From the NCBI GenBank assembly GCA_036925085.1, contig JAUPFP010000031.1:2294001-2358000 (forward strand): a stretch of 64,000 nucleotides of DNA, written 5' to 3'. Each line of letters opens with the position of its first letter. The stretch's first letter is position 1. The DNA comes from Brachycybe producta (lineage: Eukaryota; Arthropoda; Diplopoda; Playtdesmida; Andrognathidae). The notes beneath the pieces were generated by a model. That model searched no databases. It saw nothing but the letters and a program-made list of their open reading frames with translations, and was not told the origin of the DNA. Positions 53,345 to 64,000 of the stretch are shown in pieces. A program made the translations under genes and the position numbers.

Positions 53345-53855
53345 CAGTGAAAACCATTTAGAAACTAGAAGGGTAGCTCAGCAGTACATTTAAGGGTATT
53401 TTCATATTAATATCTTTCAAAATAAAATTTTTTATAGACAAAAATTTAAAAAAATAATCTACTTTAAAGTTTATTTTGAAAGATATCACCATGAAAATAC
53501 CCTAATAAGTGATTGAGCTAACCCTTCTAGTTTCTTAAACACTTTCAAGTTTCTCTAAAGATATTTTATGAACAGCTGATTGTCGAACTCTTGTTTAGAC
53601 AATGTTTTTCAGGAGGAAAATTAAAAGAAACTGGAATGTGTTTTAGAAACTAGAAGGGTAGCTCAATCACTAAAGGGTATTTTTATGTTGATATCTTTCA
53701 AAATAAACCTTTTAGAGACAAATGTTTTTTTAAAAAAAATATCTTCTGCTTAAAGTTTCGTCTTTTTCAAACTCACATAAAAAGTTTATTTTGAAAGATA
53801 TCAACATGTAAAGGTGTCTAAGTGACTGAGCTACCCTTCTAGTTTCTGAAAGACA
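53345..53855. mobile_element. Two A-family fold-backs upstream of ERGIC3
   Basis: Copies at about 53355-53560 and 53625-53850, both with GAAACTAGAAGGGTAGCTCA and GATATC cores. Confidence 0.75.
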
Positions 53856-54059
53856 GAATAAACAAGAGTTTAAAAAAAAATAACTTTTATTATTTCAAGC
53901 GCCATAAAAAGTTTTATTAAAAAAAAAATATAAGAAATATATATTTTTTTTTATAAAATTAATTATTATCGGCTTTATTTGGATAAAAATAAACAATTAA
54001 AAGAAATTCATTATAAAATACAAGGAAACTAAGTAACTGTGGCAAGTTCTGAATTTATT

Positions 54060-54769
54060 TTAAGAGCCTAGGTACACCGCCATCTTGTTGTTTTGAGTAG
54101 ACGACAACGAGGCAAATGAGTGTTCTTATATGGTGTTACTAAAACTGAAAGAAATCGCCTCACAATCGCTCAATTAAAACACAGTAAAGCGCAAAATGCA
54201 ATAAAAAGTATTGTTCTTCACGTGCTCGATTTATATAATTTTTGAAAAGGTCCTTCTATTTTTAAACAACGTTCAAAGCCGTTCGTTTTTTAACCCCATG
54301 TTAAATCCCATTGGCCCCCAAACCGTCCCACAAACATTTGAAAAACTCTCGTTAAAAACGATTTAGAACAATAACAAAATAATTAGCACATACTTTCATG
54401 TATTGGCTTCACGGTGTTTCCTTTTCATAAATTTTGAAAAGGTCCTTCTATTTTTTAATAACGTTTAAAATCGTACGTTTTTTAACTCCATGTTAATTCC
54501 CATAGGACCAAAAAACCGTCACCCAAACATTTGAAGAACTCCCATTAAAAACGACTTAGAACAATCACACAAAAATTAGCACGTGCATTAATCTATTGGC
54601 TTCACGATGTTTCCTTTTTATAAGGTTAGCACGCGAAATTATTTTTCTATTAATTATTATGTGACTTCGAACCGGGAGAAAAAAACGTTTTAACGTTTTT
54701 CAATCAACAACGATCGCAGCGCCTACATTCGGAGAAATTTTGAACTAAACGATGTATCTAGGCTCTTAA
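54060..54769. mobile_element. 710-bp TTAA-bounded element
   Basis: TTAAGAGCCTAGGTACACC and GTATCTAGGCTCTTAA are inverted ends. Inside are two diverged direct copies of about 185 bp (TTTGAAAAGGTCCTTCTATT ... TTGGCTTCACGGTGTTTCC). Confidence 0.7.
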
Positions 54770-54794
54770 AGTTTTATAATAATAGGTTATATAT

Positions 54795-55184
54795 ATGACC
54801 TAAGGAGGTTAAAAAAGTTTACCCCCCCCCCCCCAAAAAAAAACTGGTTCTGTTTTTAGTTCTAGGTTTCTATAATAAAAATCCTCCTTAGGCTATTTTC
54901 ACACTAGGAGGATACATGTATGACAGATACTGAATTTACATGTACGCCAATAGAAGCGGTTCGTACGGTGGCGGCGGCGGCGGTGATACTAGTAAGATAC
55001 AGTATCGCGATACTGATTTTGAGCATCGCTGTGAACCTCAGCCGCCGCCAAGCGACTTTTTCTAGTATGAAGGCGGCTGACAACACATTGAAAATTTGAT
55101 GCAAATCTGTATCTTTCAAACTAGAGCTACAGTAAAGCACTTGTGGTGTTTTTCAAATGTTTTATTTTCATTTTCATTTTTAGC
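54795..55184. other. Upstream of the MADF gene
   Basis: CCTAAGGAGG/CCTCCTTAGG small palindrome (54799-54894), a GGCGGCGGCGGCGG run near 54970 and ACAGTATCGCGATACTG. Possible promoter or 5' exon; not assigned. Confidence 0.35.
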
Positions 55185-56413
55185 ATGGAAAGCATTTTTG
55201 ATACTGATAAATTTATTAGCACAATTCAAACATTTCCTCCACTGTGGGATAAGAAGGACCCTGATTATGCAATTAAAGCTAAAAAAGAAAATGCCTGGAG
55301 AATGGTGATGGTAACCATGTATGGTGAGGAGGAGATTGACAAATGGAAAACAGACAAGAAAAATCAAATTGGTACGTTTACATTGTATTTTATGTAATTA
55401 GTATATATTCTACCAAAGGAAAAATTAACAATTTATTTTGTGCGTGTAGCGTTAGATGGCGCCACTAGCCCTCCTCCCATAGTCCCATGTCCTGACACTA
55501 ATTCAACTCTTGACTCACCTTCCTTCCTTTTTTTTCTGCACGTGGCAAACTTTGAATTTGCGTCATCACTATTTCTACACGTGCTCTCTTCATCACTGAT
55601 ATTGTGTTCTGGGTATAAGTTTGTCCACGTGCTGATAATTAAGGTTGTTTTGGACGCACTTTTGGAGCTAAAAGGGTGCATTCGATTTCAACTAATAGGC
55701 AAGTGTGTAGTTTACCACCTATGGAGGGGTTGCAGGCGCCATCTACCGTGCATTTTACACAAGTATTTTACTAGGTAACTGGAAATAAGTTTATTTCAAA
55801 TTTTGCAGGAAAAGAAATCCAAAAAAAATGGAAGAATTTACGTAATTCGTTTGCCAGAGAAGTGGCAAGAAGAAAAAACTGTAAATCCGGATCAGAAAGA
55901 ACATGGAAAACTTATATGTACTTTGAGCAGATGTCATTTTTAATACCATTTATGTCTCATTATGTCAGTACATAGTAAGTATAATTTAATTGCATGTAAT
56001 TTCGAAACATATTTATAATCTGCAACACTTTCATGTTCTATAGTTCAGATACAAATTTCAGTCAAGTAACAGAGGATGAAATTGAGGCTGAGGAGGCATA
56101 TGAGGCGTCTTCATTAGACATACCTAGTAGACCTCAAGGAAGAATGTCAAGAAAGAGGAAGCGTACTAGAAATTAATCCAAGGCTGACTTAGCAGCTGTT
56201 CTCGTCAAATGCCTCAAGTGGAAGCAGGAGAACGAGGAAGCCTTGGGAAGTGACCCAGATAGACTTTTCTTGCTTTCACTTTTGGAAGACTTTAAGAACA
56301 TTCCGAGTTCAAGGAAGGCTGATGTGAAGATTGGGATGATTATTGCCATTAGAAATGGCTTGTATCCGCAACATTTTCATCGTCCTCCGCCTCCTTCTCC
56401 TCATACACCATAA
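55185..56413 (+). CDS. MADF domain protein with a BESS motif beyond an in-frame stop
   Basis: MADF domains are Myb/SANT-like DNA-binding modules common in insect regulators and in genes beside Harbinger-type transposons; BESS motifs mediate protein contacts. Exons 55185-55371, 55809-55974 and from 56044, phases consistent. Seen: MESIFDTDKFISTIQTFPPL, PPLWDKKDPDYAIKAKKENAW, then IQKKWKNLRNSFAREVARR, SERTWKTYMYFEQMSFL: a full MADF pattern over about residues 8-105. An acidic linker and a basic RKRKRTRN follow, then TAA at 56174-56176 (161 residues). The same frame stays open for 79 codons to TAA 56411-56413 and encodes DRLFLLSLLEDFKNIPSSRK, a recognisable BESS motif. The break could be a disabling mutation, an assembly error or readthrough. 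CATGG sits right after TTTTTAG, so an upstream 5' UTR exon is possible. A D-family element fills intron 1. Domesticated or transposon-borne origin is open. Confidence 0.75.
55429..55774 (+). mobile_element. D-family element in intron 1 of the MADF gene
   Basis: TTTATTTTGTGCGTGTAGCG ... GCGCCATCTACCGTGC and ACAAGTATTTTACTA; both GGCGCC modules and the CACGTG boxes are kept; ends slightly truncated. Confidence 0.75.
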
Positions 56414-57466
56414 TCTTCTTACTATTCCTCACACATCCCATATAATACCTTTTCCACAAAATGCAACTAGTCCCATTTCTGATTTTCATTCCTGAAGTTC
56501 TACAGCATCAGAGATTCAACTTTATACTAAGTTTGTTTTTTGTACCACGTGTGGAGGGGAAACACCTCCTATAGTGAAACAATAGTCGCTGCAGTAAATA
56601 TCTATTCAGCCACCTTAATATATAATTTATATATTTTAAAATAAAAGCGTTTGTTCCGCAGGTGTAAGACGACATTAGAAAATGGTGTTATTTGGTTGCA
56701 TTTTATGCTATTTTCTGCCCAATTTAGTTCTTTTCATGTTTGGAAGTGTTCATTTCCAGAACGTTGTAAATGCCATATAAGGGTAAAATGTTTTTAATCA
56801 AAAATAGGTTGTAAACGCCATTCTTTTTTTTTTTTGCAGGGGAATTTGCTTGTCACGCCAAAGTGCTGTTCCTAATGGGAAAAAAAAAACTGAAGTAGAA
56901 ATTGTTGTGCAATTCATAACGTTGTAACAGCCAATAGTAGCAACATGGCCAGTCAGTTAGTGACTATAGTCATGTTGTAAACGCCAACAATGTCAATATT
57001 GTGACAACTTGTCAGCATATTATGTTGCATGTTGTTGGCATTTACAACGTTTTTTTGGGGAACTGAAGTGAAGTTTAAAATTTTTTTAACCAATATTCTT
57101 AATACTGATTAATAATTTTTAATAAATTCTCTTTATTTCTTAGCTTCCTTTGTAAATTGTATTACAACATTTCATAGCCTTGAATGTAATTTGGTTTAGT
57201 AAGAAAATTTATTTTTTCTATTTCCTGAAACATTTAAATTTTGGCATTTACAACGTTTTTTTTTGGAAATGGTACGGCTTCATTTATCCTTTGCCATTTG
57301 TCCAGGCCTGCGGGCCTAGAATGATTGAGGTCTGGAGGGTACGGATATTGGTGGTAGGGGACACGTTTTAATTCGGCCCAGATAAGAATGAAAGAACTGT
57401 GTAAAACTGAGGTATAAATGCCACTCACCTGAGGGAGGGTTTTGATTATTTTTTTGGTCCATTATA
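56414..57466. other. Downstream of the MADF gene
   Basis: Probable 3' UTR, then a B terminal fragment (about 56548-56618, ATCTATTCAGCCACCTTAA). The words ACGTTGTAAATGCCA / TTGTAAACGCCA / GGCATTTACAACG recur at 56765-57255, partly inverted. No ORF recognised. Confidence 0.4.
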
Positions 57467-57772
57467 CCTAGTACACACATGTCATAATTTAAATGCATTT
57501 AAATAATAAACGTGTTCTACAGAGCCCTGTGAAGGACAAACAAACAATATGTCGAATTCAATTTATTCAGTTAATTAATCTGAAAATATTGAGTTAATTA
57601 ACTTAAATATAATCAGATAAACTATTGACAAATTATTGATTTAGTATTTCAATTTTAAAATATGAATAATAAAGTCAATTTTTATTTGGTTCGTATGTCC
57701 TTAACTGGACTCCGTATAATTTACCTAAACACATTTAATTTGAATTCATTTAACTCATGTGTGTTTACAAGG
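57467..57772. mobile_element. E-family element, TA-flanked
   Basis: CCTAGTACACACATG ... CATGTGTGTTTACAAGG between TA dinucleotides; interior as in the 46.5-kb copy (CAGAGCCCTGTGAAGGAC; TCCTTAACTGGACTCCG). Confidence 0.7.
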
Positions 57773-58130
57773 TATTAGGTCGTGGCAGAAAGAAGAAAAA
57801 TGGTTGTAATAGAAAGTAGAAAAAGGACAACATTAGGGATAATAACAATATTTAGAACACCACAAATTCTACCTGAAAATAACTTAAAAAAAAAAGTCTT
57901 GTAACTTTTTAGTTCCATGTTTGTTCTAAATTTTAGATAAGAAAAAAAAAATTGAGGTGTCATCAAGAGTGGTTTTTTTTTTTGTTATTTTTTTTTTTAC
58001 AAAGAAAAATGAGTTTAATTATATTTTGGGCTAAATTTTTTTTATCCATTTTGATCTCATTTAATGAAGTTTCGAGGTTTAGACAACATTTAGATGTGAC
58101 AATCGTGTCCAACTCATAAGTTGTTAGAAA

Positions 58131-61100
58131 ATGTTTCTTCCTTCGAATACTATGACAAAAATCATCTTGGTATTATTGTTGATTTCTGCTAAATTTTCTA
58201 CCGGAATTGTGACTGATGATATTATGAAATTTTTGGAAACATTTGACTTATTACCGGACCTTAATAAAGGAGGACCTTATGTGACACCTCCTGAAGTTGG
58301 CCTTTCTGCCGTAAGTTGTTCCAAAAGTGGGGTATGATGAAAATTTCCACAATGTTTTAAAATAAACTTTTTTTAAAGGGCAGTTTGAAAACAATTAAAT
58401 TTTCAATTAATTGAATCAAGAAAAAAAAGTTGTAAATTGTGACTACCTTTTAAAAATGTCATAAAAAGTTCATTTTGAAAGATATCGTAAAACTTTTTTT
58501 ATTGATTTATTATTTAATTTATTAATTAATTTATTAATTAAAACGTTCAGCCAGATTAATTTTTAATCCTGGATCCTCCACTTTAATCTGTGGTTTTGAT
58601 GTAAATAGTTGGAACTCATACGCTACTACGGTTATCCGGCCGAACGGCACATCGTTACAACTTCCGATGGATACCTTTTGGAAATTCATCGTATTCCACA
58701 CAGACGTGGAAAACGAACGACATCCAGAGGGCCACCGGTCTACCTTCAACATGGGCTCATGGGAAGTTCGGCACATTTTTTGTTATGTGGACTTAAAAAT
58801 AGTTTAGGTATTGAAAGTGTTGCTTAAAATCAAGTTTATGAAGAGCTGATTTTCGAACTCTTTGTTTTATTCCTGTCTTTCAGAAGAGCAAAATTAGGAA
58901 TAACTTGAAAATGTATTAGAAACTAGAAGGGTATTTTCATATTTGATACCTTTCAAAATAAGCTTTTTATATGACGATATTTTGTAATTTTTGCATAGAA
59001 AAAGTTTATTTTGAAAGATATCAATATGAAAATACTTCAGCTACTCTTCTAGTTTCTAAAACACTTTCTAGTTTCTCTCTTCTGAAAGAAGTCTTTCTTC
59101 AAGAGTTCAAAAATCAGCTGTTCATTAATCCGATCTTAAAAATGTGATGTTTTTTCTTCTTCTTACCAATAATTATAGTTAATTTTTCAAAATGTGTTTC
59201 TGTTTGTAATAGCTTTTATTTTAGCCGAAGAAGGTTACGATGTTTGGCTCGGAAATTTTCGAGGGAATAGATACAGTCGGACTCATCGAAAGTTATCCGC
59301 TGATGATCCTTTATTTTGGGAGTTTAAGTAAAGTTTTTTTTTAATCTCGATATATCGAATGTCCTAAAAGAGGCTCCCCCGTACGTTTACTGTTACAGTG
59401 TTTCAAAAACAACCCAAAGAGAGAATCAACCGAAACAAGTATGGAACTTCTTAGAAACATCTTTAAAACAAAATTCAAAGTGTTTTTAAAACTAGAATAG
59501 TAAATTAACAGGGTGGTTTCCTTTTTATAACGATCTGTTCGAAAACAATAATTTTATTGTCGGTTTTAAAGTACTGATTTTCGTCTTCGACTTTTATCGG
59601 GTTTTTAAAACTGCTGTTCAAACGATTATTTCGAATGAGATTGTCACAGAAATGTAATCAACACAGTAATTTACTCTTCTAGTTTCAAAAACACTTTGAA
59701 GTTTGTTTCTAAGATGTTTCTAAGAACCACCATACTTGTTTTTGTATAAAAGTGCCCCTTAAATCGACGTTTCTGCGAATGCGTACCGACAGTAACGATA
59801 CCTAGAAGGGCCATTTGTAATCAGTGCTAATCACAAAACATCATCTTAACCTTCAAGTTCAAAAACATTAAATCATTTCAGTGGAGACGATTTCGGCATT
59901 AAGGATGTTCCGGCCACGATCGATTACATTCTGGAAGCGACCAATCAGAGGCAATTGACTTATATCGGTCATTCCTTAGGAGGAACCGCGCTTTTTTCTA
60001 TGTTATCGACTTTACCAGCTTATAACAATAAAGTGTGTGATTTTGAAATTTTTTTTTAATAATATTACGAATTTTGAAATTTTTTTTTAATAATATTACG
60101 AATTTTGAAATTTTTTTTAATAATATTACGAATTTTGAATTTTTTTTAATAATATTACGAATTTTGAAATTTTTTTTTAATAATATTACAAATTTTGAAA
60201 TTGATTCTTTTGTATGCGTTTTCTCTTTTCGATTTAGCTTAAAATCGCCATTACTTTAGCTCCTGTCGTTTACGTAAGATATTTACGTACCGCAATACGC
60301 ATCGTTTTGAACAATATGGAAACATTAAAAGTATAAAATTTGCAATTTTGATTCTAAAATATGTCTTAAGGCAACTCAAAAAAGTAATTTCTAGCATTTA
60401 AAAGATTTTTATAACAAAAAATTAAAATTAAAATGGTTATTCTGTCTTTCAGGTGTAAAATAAAGATAAACTTGGAAGGTATTTTAGAAACTAGAAGGGT
60501 CACTGAACCACTTAACAATATTTTCATGTTGGTATCTTTCAAAATAAACTTTTTATAGACAAAAATAAAAAAAAATTATTCATGAATTTGGATGATTTTC
60601 AAATTCACATAAGTTTATTTTGAAAGATATCAAACATGAAAATATCTTTAAGTGATTCAGTGACCCTTCTAGTTTCTAAAACACTTTCAAGTTTCTCTTC
60701 ATTTTACATCTGAAATTCAGAATAATCAAAGTTTGACAGTCGTTTACACTTTAAAACCACCTTAAAGATGGTTTAGAAAGAGCTGATTTTCAAACTTTGA
60801 TTATTCTGTCTTTCAGGTGTAAAATGAAGAGAAACTTGGAAGTGTTTTAGAAACTAGAAAGGTAACTCAACCACTTGAAGAAAATTTTCATGTTGATATC
60901 TTTCAAAATAAAACTTTTTTTTAGACAAAAATTAAAAAAAAAAATTATTCAAATTCACATAAAAAGTTTATTTTGAAAGATATCAATATGAAAATATCTT
61001 TAAGTGATTCAGTGACCCTTCTAGTTTCTAAACCACTTTCAAGTTTCTTTTGATTTTGCTCCTGAAAAGACATCAAAACTATTATTTTTTTTGGACTGCC

Positions 61101-62818
61101 TTAATCATTGAATTTAACGAAAATATCTCTGTATAACTTTGAAATATTTAAATTTCGTTATGACAAAAACAGTCTCTCATTTTGCCGATTTCGTCAACTA
61201 AAGAACTTTTCCGATCTTCGGAATGGTTACGACAACTTCTTTTTAAAGTCTGTTCCAATCGTTACGGCAAATTAATATGCGAGTCAGTATTTTACCTTTT
61301 CGTTGGTTATAACGAGGAATTAATTGACAGAGTTAGTTAAAAAAATTCCGACATTTATATTTTATTTTTAACAATATCTTTGATTTTTCACGTTTAACAG
61401 GCTCGACTTGGTGCATTAGTGACACATACGTCGGGAACCTCGGTTAATGTCCTGGACCATTTCGCTCAGGCATAATAACGAATGCCGATTTATTTATAAT
61501 ATTTGCAATTTAAAAAAAAATTGTGATTTTTCTGTTTTATTTTAGTTGCTTCGAGCGAATAATGCCGTAAGGTACGATTACGGCCGTAAACGTAACCTAC
61601 AAGAGTACGGAACGGTAAGATACGATCAACGTAACGCGTAAACGCCCTTTGAACTTCTAATTACTCTTGTCTTTCAGGCGCAAAATGAAGAAAAACTAGT
61701 TAAGTGTTTTAGAAACTAGAAAGGTAAGCTCAATTTTCATATTGATATCTTTCAAAATAAACTTTTTATAGACAAAAATATCGTTCTGTTTAAAGTTGGA
61801 TGATTTTTAAATTGAAATAAAAAGTTTATTTTGAAAAATATCAACATGAAAATACTTGAGTAACCCTTCTAGTTTTTAAAACACATTCAAGTTTCTCTTC
61901 ATTTTGGTCTCAAAATAACAAAAGTTCGAGAAAAGCGTTTACATTTTAAAACCAGTTGCTTTCGTTATTAAAATTTCCTTTTTTGCTACAACCACTCTTT
62001 AAAAGTGGCTTTATAGATATTTATTTTGCTTTCATCCCACCAGGTAGCGCCATTGCAGTTGCGATTATGTTCTATAGGAGGTCTCTTCCTCTCAGAGAAC
62101 ATTTTTAAGCAAACGTTTTTCAGAAGAAAAATTACGAAAAAAGTGTTTTAGAAACTAGAATAGTTGGTGATAATGTTAAAAGTTTTTTCATGATGAAATC
62201 TTTCAAAATAAACTTTTGAAAAAGGGCCAAAAATTAGTTTTTTTTAATAGAAACCCCCCCTCCCCCCCCCCCCAAAAAAAAGAGCCATTTTCAAAGTGAA
62301 CTATAAAATTGTTTACTATTTAAGATATTGCCATGAAAAAACTTTTAAAATAATAATTTACTATTCTAGTTATTAAAACAATTTGAATTTTTTTCGTATT
62401 CTTGTTTCCAAAAAACGTTCGCTTGACGTTTTTGTGTCCAAACTTTACAAAAACAGTAGCAGTGTAGGGTGCAGTGTAGGGAGACAAAAGCAAAATAAAT
62501 ATCTATTCAGCCACCTTAAGAGATATGTTTTAATTAGAATAATGTTTTTGTCTTCAGGTGTTTCCTCCAGCATACAATGTTACGGCCATTAGTACTAAAG
62601 TGGCCATATTTTGGGGTTACATGGACGCATTTACCGATAAAAGGGATTTGGACCGATTGGTTAATCAGATACCTAATTTGTATCTGTTGGAAATGGTTAA
62701 ACACGATCTTTGGAACCACGGAGATTTCATTTTTGCGTTAAATGTAAAGAAATATTTATACGATCGACTTTTTGAAATTGTCAACGAATTTAATTCCCCA
62801 TTTTTTTTAAATAAATAG
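58131..62818 (+). CDS. Acid lipase family protein (lysosomal acid lipase / gastric lipase-like)
   Basis: Alpha/beta-hydrolase that cleaves acyl or cholesteryl esters in lysosomes, gut lumen or other extracellular space. Exons: 58131-58310, 58609-58807, 59213-59327, 59882-60032, 60238-60330, 61173-61331, 61401-61469, 61546-61614, 62558-62818; all in frame, 431 residues (human LIPA 399). Seen: signal peptide with hydrophobic [10 protein letters not shown] (Met1, or Met8 at 58152); [20 protein letters not shown]; oxyanion region [30 protein letters not shown]; nucleophile elbow GHSLGG with Ser196 (vertebrate enzymes have GHSQGT); candidate acid D368 in FWGYMDAF; and His399 in WNHGDF, completing the triad. 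An NVT glycosylation site is near residue 352. Exon 7 ends CAG followed by GC rather than GT. Introns hold several A elements and one B. The exact paralogue is not assignable by eye. Confidence 0.93.
58865..59105. mobile_element. A-family fold-back in lipase intron 2
   Basis: TATTAGAAACTAGAAGGGT ... CTACTCTTCTAGTTTCTAAA with CTTTCAAAATAAGC core. Confidence 0.75.
59438..59742. mobile_element. Fold-back element in lipase intron 3
   Basis: CAAGTATGG...CTTCTTAGAAACATC pairs with GATGTTTCTAAGAACCAC and CATACTTG; inner arms CAAAGTGTTTTTAAAACTAG / CTAGTTTCAAAAACACTTTG. Confidence 0.6.
60043..60200. repeat. About 33-bp tandem array in lipase intron 4
   Basis: Five units of TTTTTTTAATAATATTACGA plus ATTTTGAAA, ending just before exon 5. 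Confidence 0.9.
60430..61065. mobile_element. Two A-family fold-backs in lipase intron 5
   Basis: Nearly identical copies at about 60440-60720 and 60800-61060, separated by GTTTACACTTTAAAACCACC/TTAAAG; recent tandem duplication is likely. Confidence 0.75.
61670..61920. mobile_element. A-family fold-back in lipase intron 8
   Basis: GTTTTAGAAACTAGAAAGGT ... ACCCTTCTAGTTTTTAAAAC. Confidence 0.75.
61998..62519. mobile_element. B-family element in lipase intron 8
   Basis: TTAAAAGTGGCTTTATAGAT ... ATCTATTCAGCCACCTTAA. Left module GGTAGCGCCATTGCAGTTG is mutated; a C-run near 62256-62273. Confidence 0.75.
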
Positions 62819-62883
62819 AATGGTTTTTATTTATGTTTCAAATTTGAGCGTTTTTTTTAGTTAAATCATAAATTATAATTATA

Positions 62884-63060
62884 ATCTAGTTTTTAAAACA
62901 CTTTGAATTTTTTTCCGCAATGGTTCTCCTGAAAAACGTTCGCAAACGCAAAACGTTTCTCAAAATCGCAGGTTTTGGGAGGGGGGGGGTGAGTCTTCCT
63001 ATAGAAGTGGCGCCATCTAGGGAACAAAAACGAAGTATATATCTATTCGGCCACCTTAAG
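62884..63060. repeat. B-family right half
   Basis: From CTAGTTTTTAAAACACTTTG to AGTGGCGCCATCTAGGGAAC and CTATTCGGCCACCTTAA; no left arm. Confidence 0.65.
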
Positions 63061-63094
63061 GTTATTTTATCGTTGGTATCTTTCAAAATAAGCT

Positions 63095-63760
63095 TTTAAT
63101 CAAGATAAGCACGATAACTTCCTTCTAGCTTCAAAAAGCAGACGACTCTTCACTCACCTTTGGCGGTTTTTTTTATAACATGGAGTTGCTTCACCTTTAT
63201 ATATGTATCTTACTTTTTATCAAGATAAATGTAGAGGCAACTGAACTTAGAGCTTTCAGTGATAAAGCTGAGGGTGGCCACTAGAGGGCGCAAACCGTAA
63301 GGTTTGAGTTATAAACATAATACGACTACAAGGCGTACGAGATTCACCAAGTGTCGTCCCCATTGAAAATACCTGTTATGCTGTACGAGATTCACCCACC
63401 GGTGTCGTCCTCCTTGGCAAGATGTCTTCCTTCTAGCTTCAAAAAGCAGACGATTCTTCAGTCATTTTTGGCGTTTTTTCTCCTAATAATGAGTTGTTTT
63501 ACCTTTTATATATTTAATAACTTGCTTTTTATCAAGATAAATGTACAGAGAAAACTGAACTTCTAGCTTTTCGTGCGACACCTGAGTGTGGCCAATAGAG
63601 GGCGCAAACTGTACTTATAGCTTCAGTTACAATACGATTCAATGAATAAAGAAAAACAAACATGGATGACATTTTAAGCAAGATGTCTTCCTTCTAGCTT
63701 CAAAACGGTTTTTTTTTCTTCTAAAATAAAAGTTGATTTACCTTTAGAAATTTATCTTGG
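63095..63760 (+). repeat. F-family elements, two tandem copies at the window edge
   Basis: CTTCCTTCTAGCTTCAAAAA occurs at about 63118 and 63427 (partial again near 63688). Each copy has GCAGACGA, TTATCAAGATAAATGTA, a GAGGGCGCAAAC module and GTACGAGATTCACC/GTCGTCC. It matches 2500-2815 in reverse. Confidence 0.7.
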
Positions 63761-64000
63761 TTGCAGGTTTTCAGCAATTATTGCCAAAAGTACATTTTAT
63801 CACTAGATGACGCTGATGGCATTGTGCGCGGTCCAAAATGCAGTTAGAAACTTATTTTAGACAAAAAAATGCTGGTGAAAGAATCCATTCCAATGTACAT
63901 CCAATGAGTGGCGAGGAAATGTGCGTTCCAATTTGAAATCCCTTATCGAACGAAGGTGGATTTCTCTGTAATCCATACTACTAAATCCCCACACATAAAA
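63761..64000. other. Window end, nothing identified
   Basis: No ORF or repeat that can be supported; CACTAGATGACGCTG near 63800. Confidence 0.3.

Noticed and set aside
55433-55778. ORFs on both strands between MADF exons 1 and 2
   Set aside because: They translate the D element; similar peptides come from other D copies (17.9, 23.4, 34.1 kb).

Overview
This is a eukaryotic, almost certainly invertebrate animal, nuclear genomic window. It is AT-rich, its genes are split by spliceosomal GT-AG introns (small exons, introns from about 60 bp to several kb), it has AATAAA signals, and most of it is short palindromic mobile elements and tandem arrays. The mix of a Tribbles pseudokinase, a MADF-BESS protein and an acid-lipase family member would suit an arthropod, but nothing I can read fixes the phylum.

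Six protein genes can be assembled exon by exon. (1) NDUFV1, the 51-kDa flavoprotein subunit of mitochondrial complex I, + strand, 2836-8390, 11 coding exons. (2) A Tribbles pseudokinase, + strand, 19272-30279, 3 coding exons with an intron of about 8.3 kb full of elements. (3) ERGIC3, an ER-Golgi cargo receptor, - strand, 52968 down to 41289, 13 coding exons. (4) ROMO1, a small mitochondrial inner-membrane protein, + strand, 50108-50476, lying inside an ERGIC3 intron on the opposite strand. (5) A three-exon MADF protein at 55185-56176 whose BESS motif lies beyond an in-frame stop. (6) A secreted or lysosomal acid lipase (LIPA/gastric-lipase family), + strand, 58131-62818, 9 exons. No rRNA, tRNA, CRISPR array or viral gene was recognised.

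The rest is repeats. I separate these families by eye. A: fold-back with arms containing GAAACTAGAAGGGTAGCTC and a core CTTTCAAAATAAAC; dozens of copies. B: about 580 bp with arms TTAAGGTGGCTGAATAG and an AGATGGCGCCACTGCAGTGG module. C: about 208 bp, nearly perfect palindrome ACAGGCAATTAG...CTAATTGCCTGT, with 9-bp target duplications in the best copies. D: about 375 bp with TTAA at both ends. E: TA-flanked CCTAGTACACAC elements and other palindromes that share a TACGGAGCCC...GGACATG module. F: a sequence at both window edges, one copy ending just upstream of the NDUFV1 start. H: elements ending TAGGGCTCGGATTTTTATGC with internal arrays. There are also 952-bp and 710-bp TTAA-bounded elements. 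Several copies are nested in one another, which gives relative insertion ages.

The genes do not form an operon or pathway. Three products are mitochondrial or secretory housekeeping proteins (NDUFV1, ROMO1, ERGIC3), one is a signalling scaffold (Tribbles), one a DNA-binding-type protein and one a digestive or lysosomal enzyme. The most unusual content is the dense set of interacting palindromic elements: composite C clusters, shared terminal modules, arms turned into satellites, and an excess of the TGACGTCA octamer.
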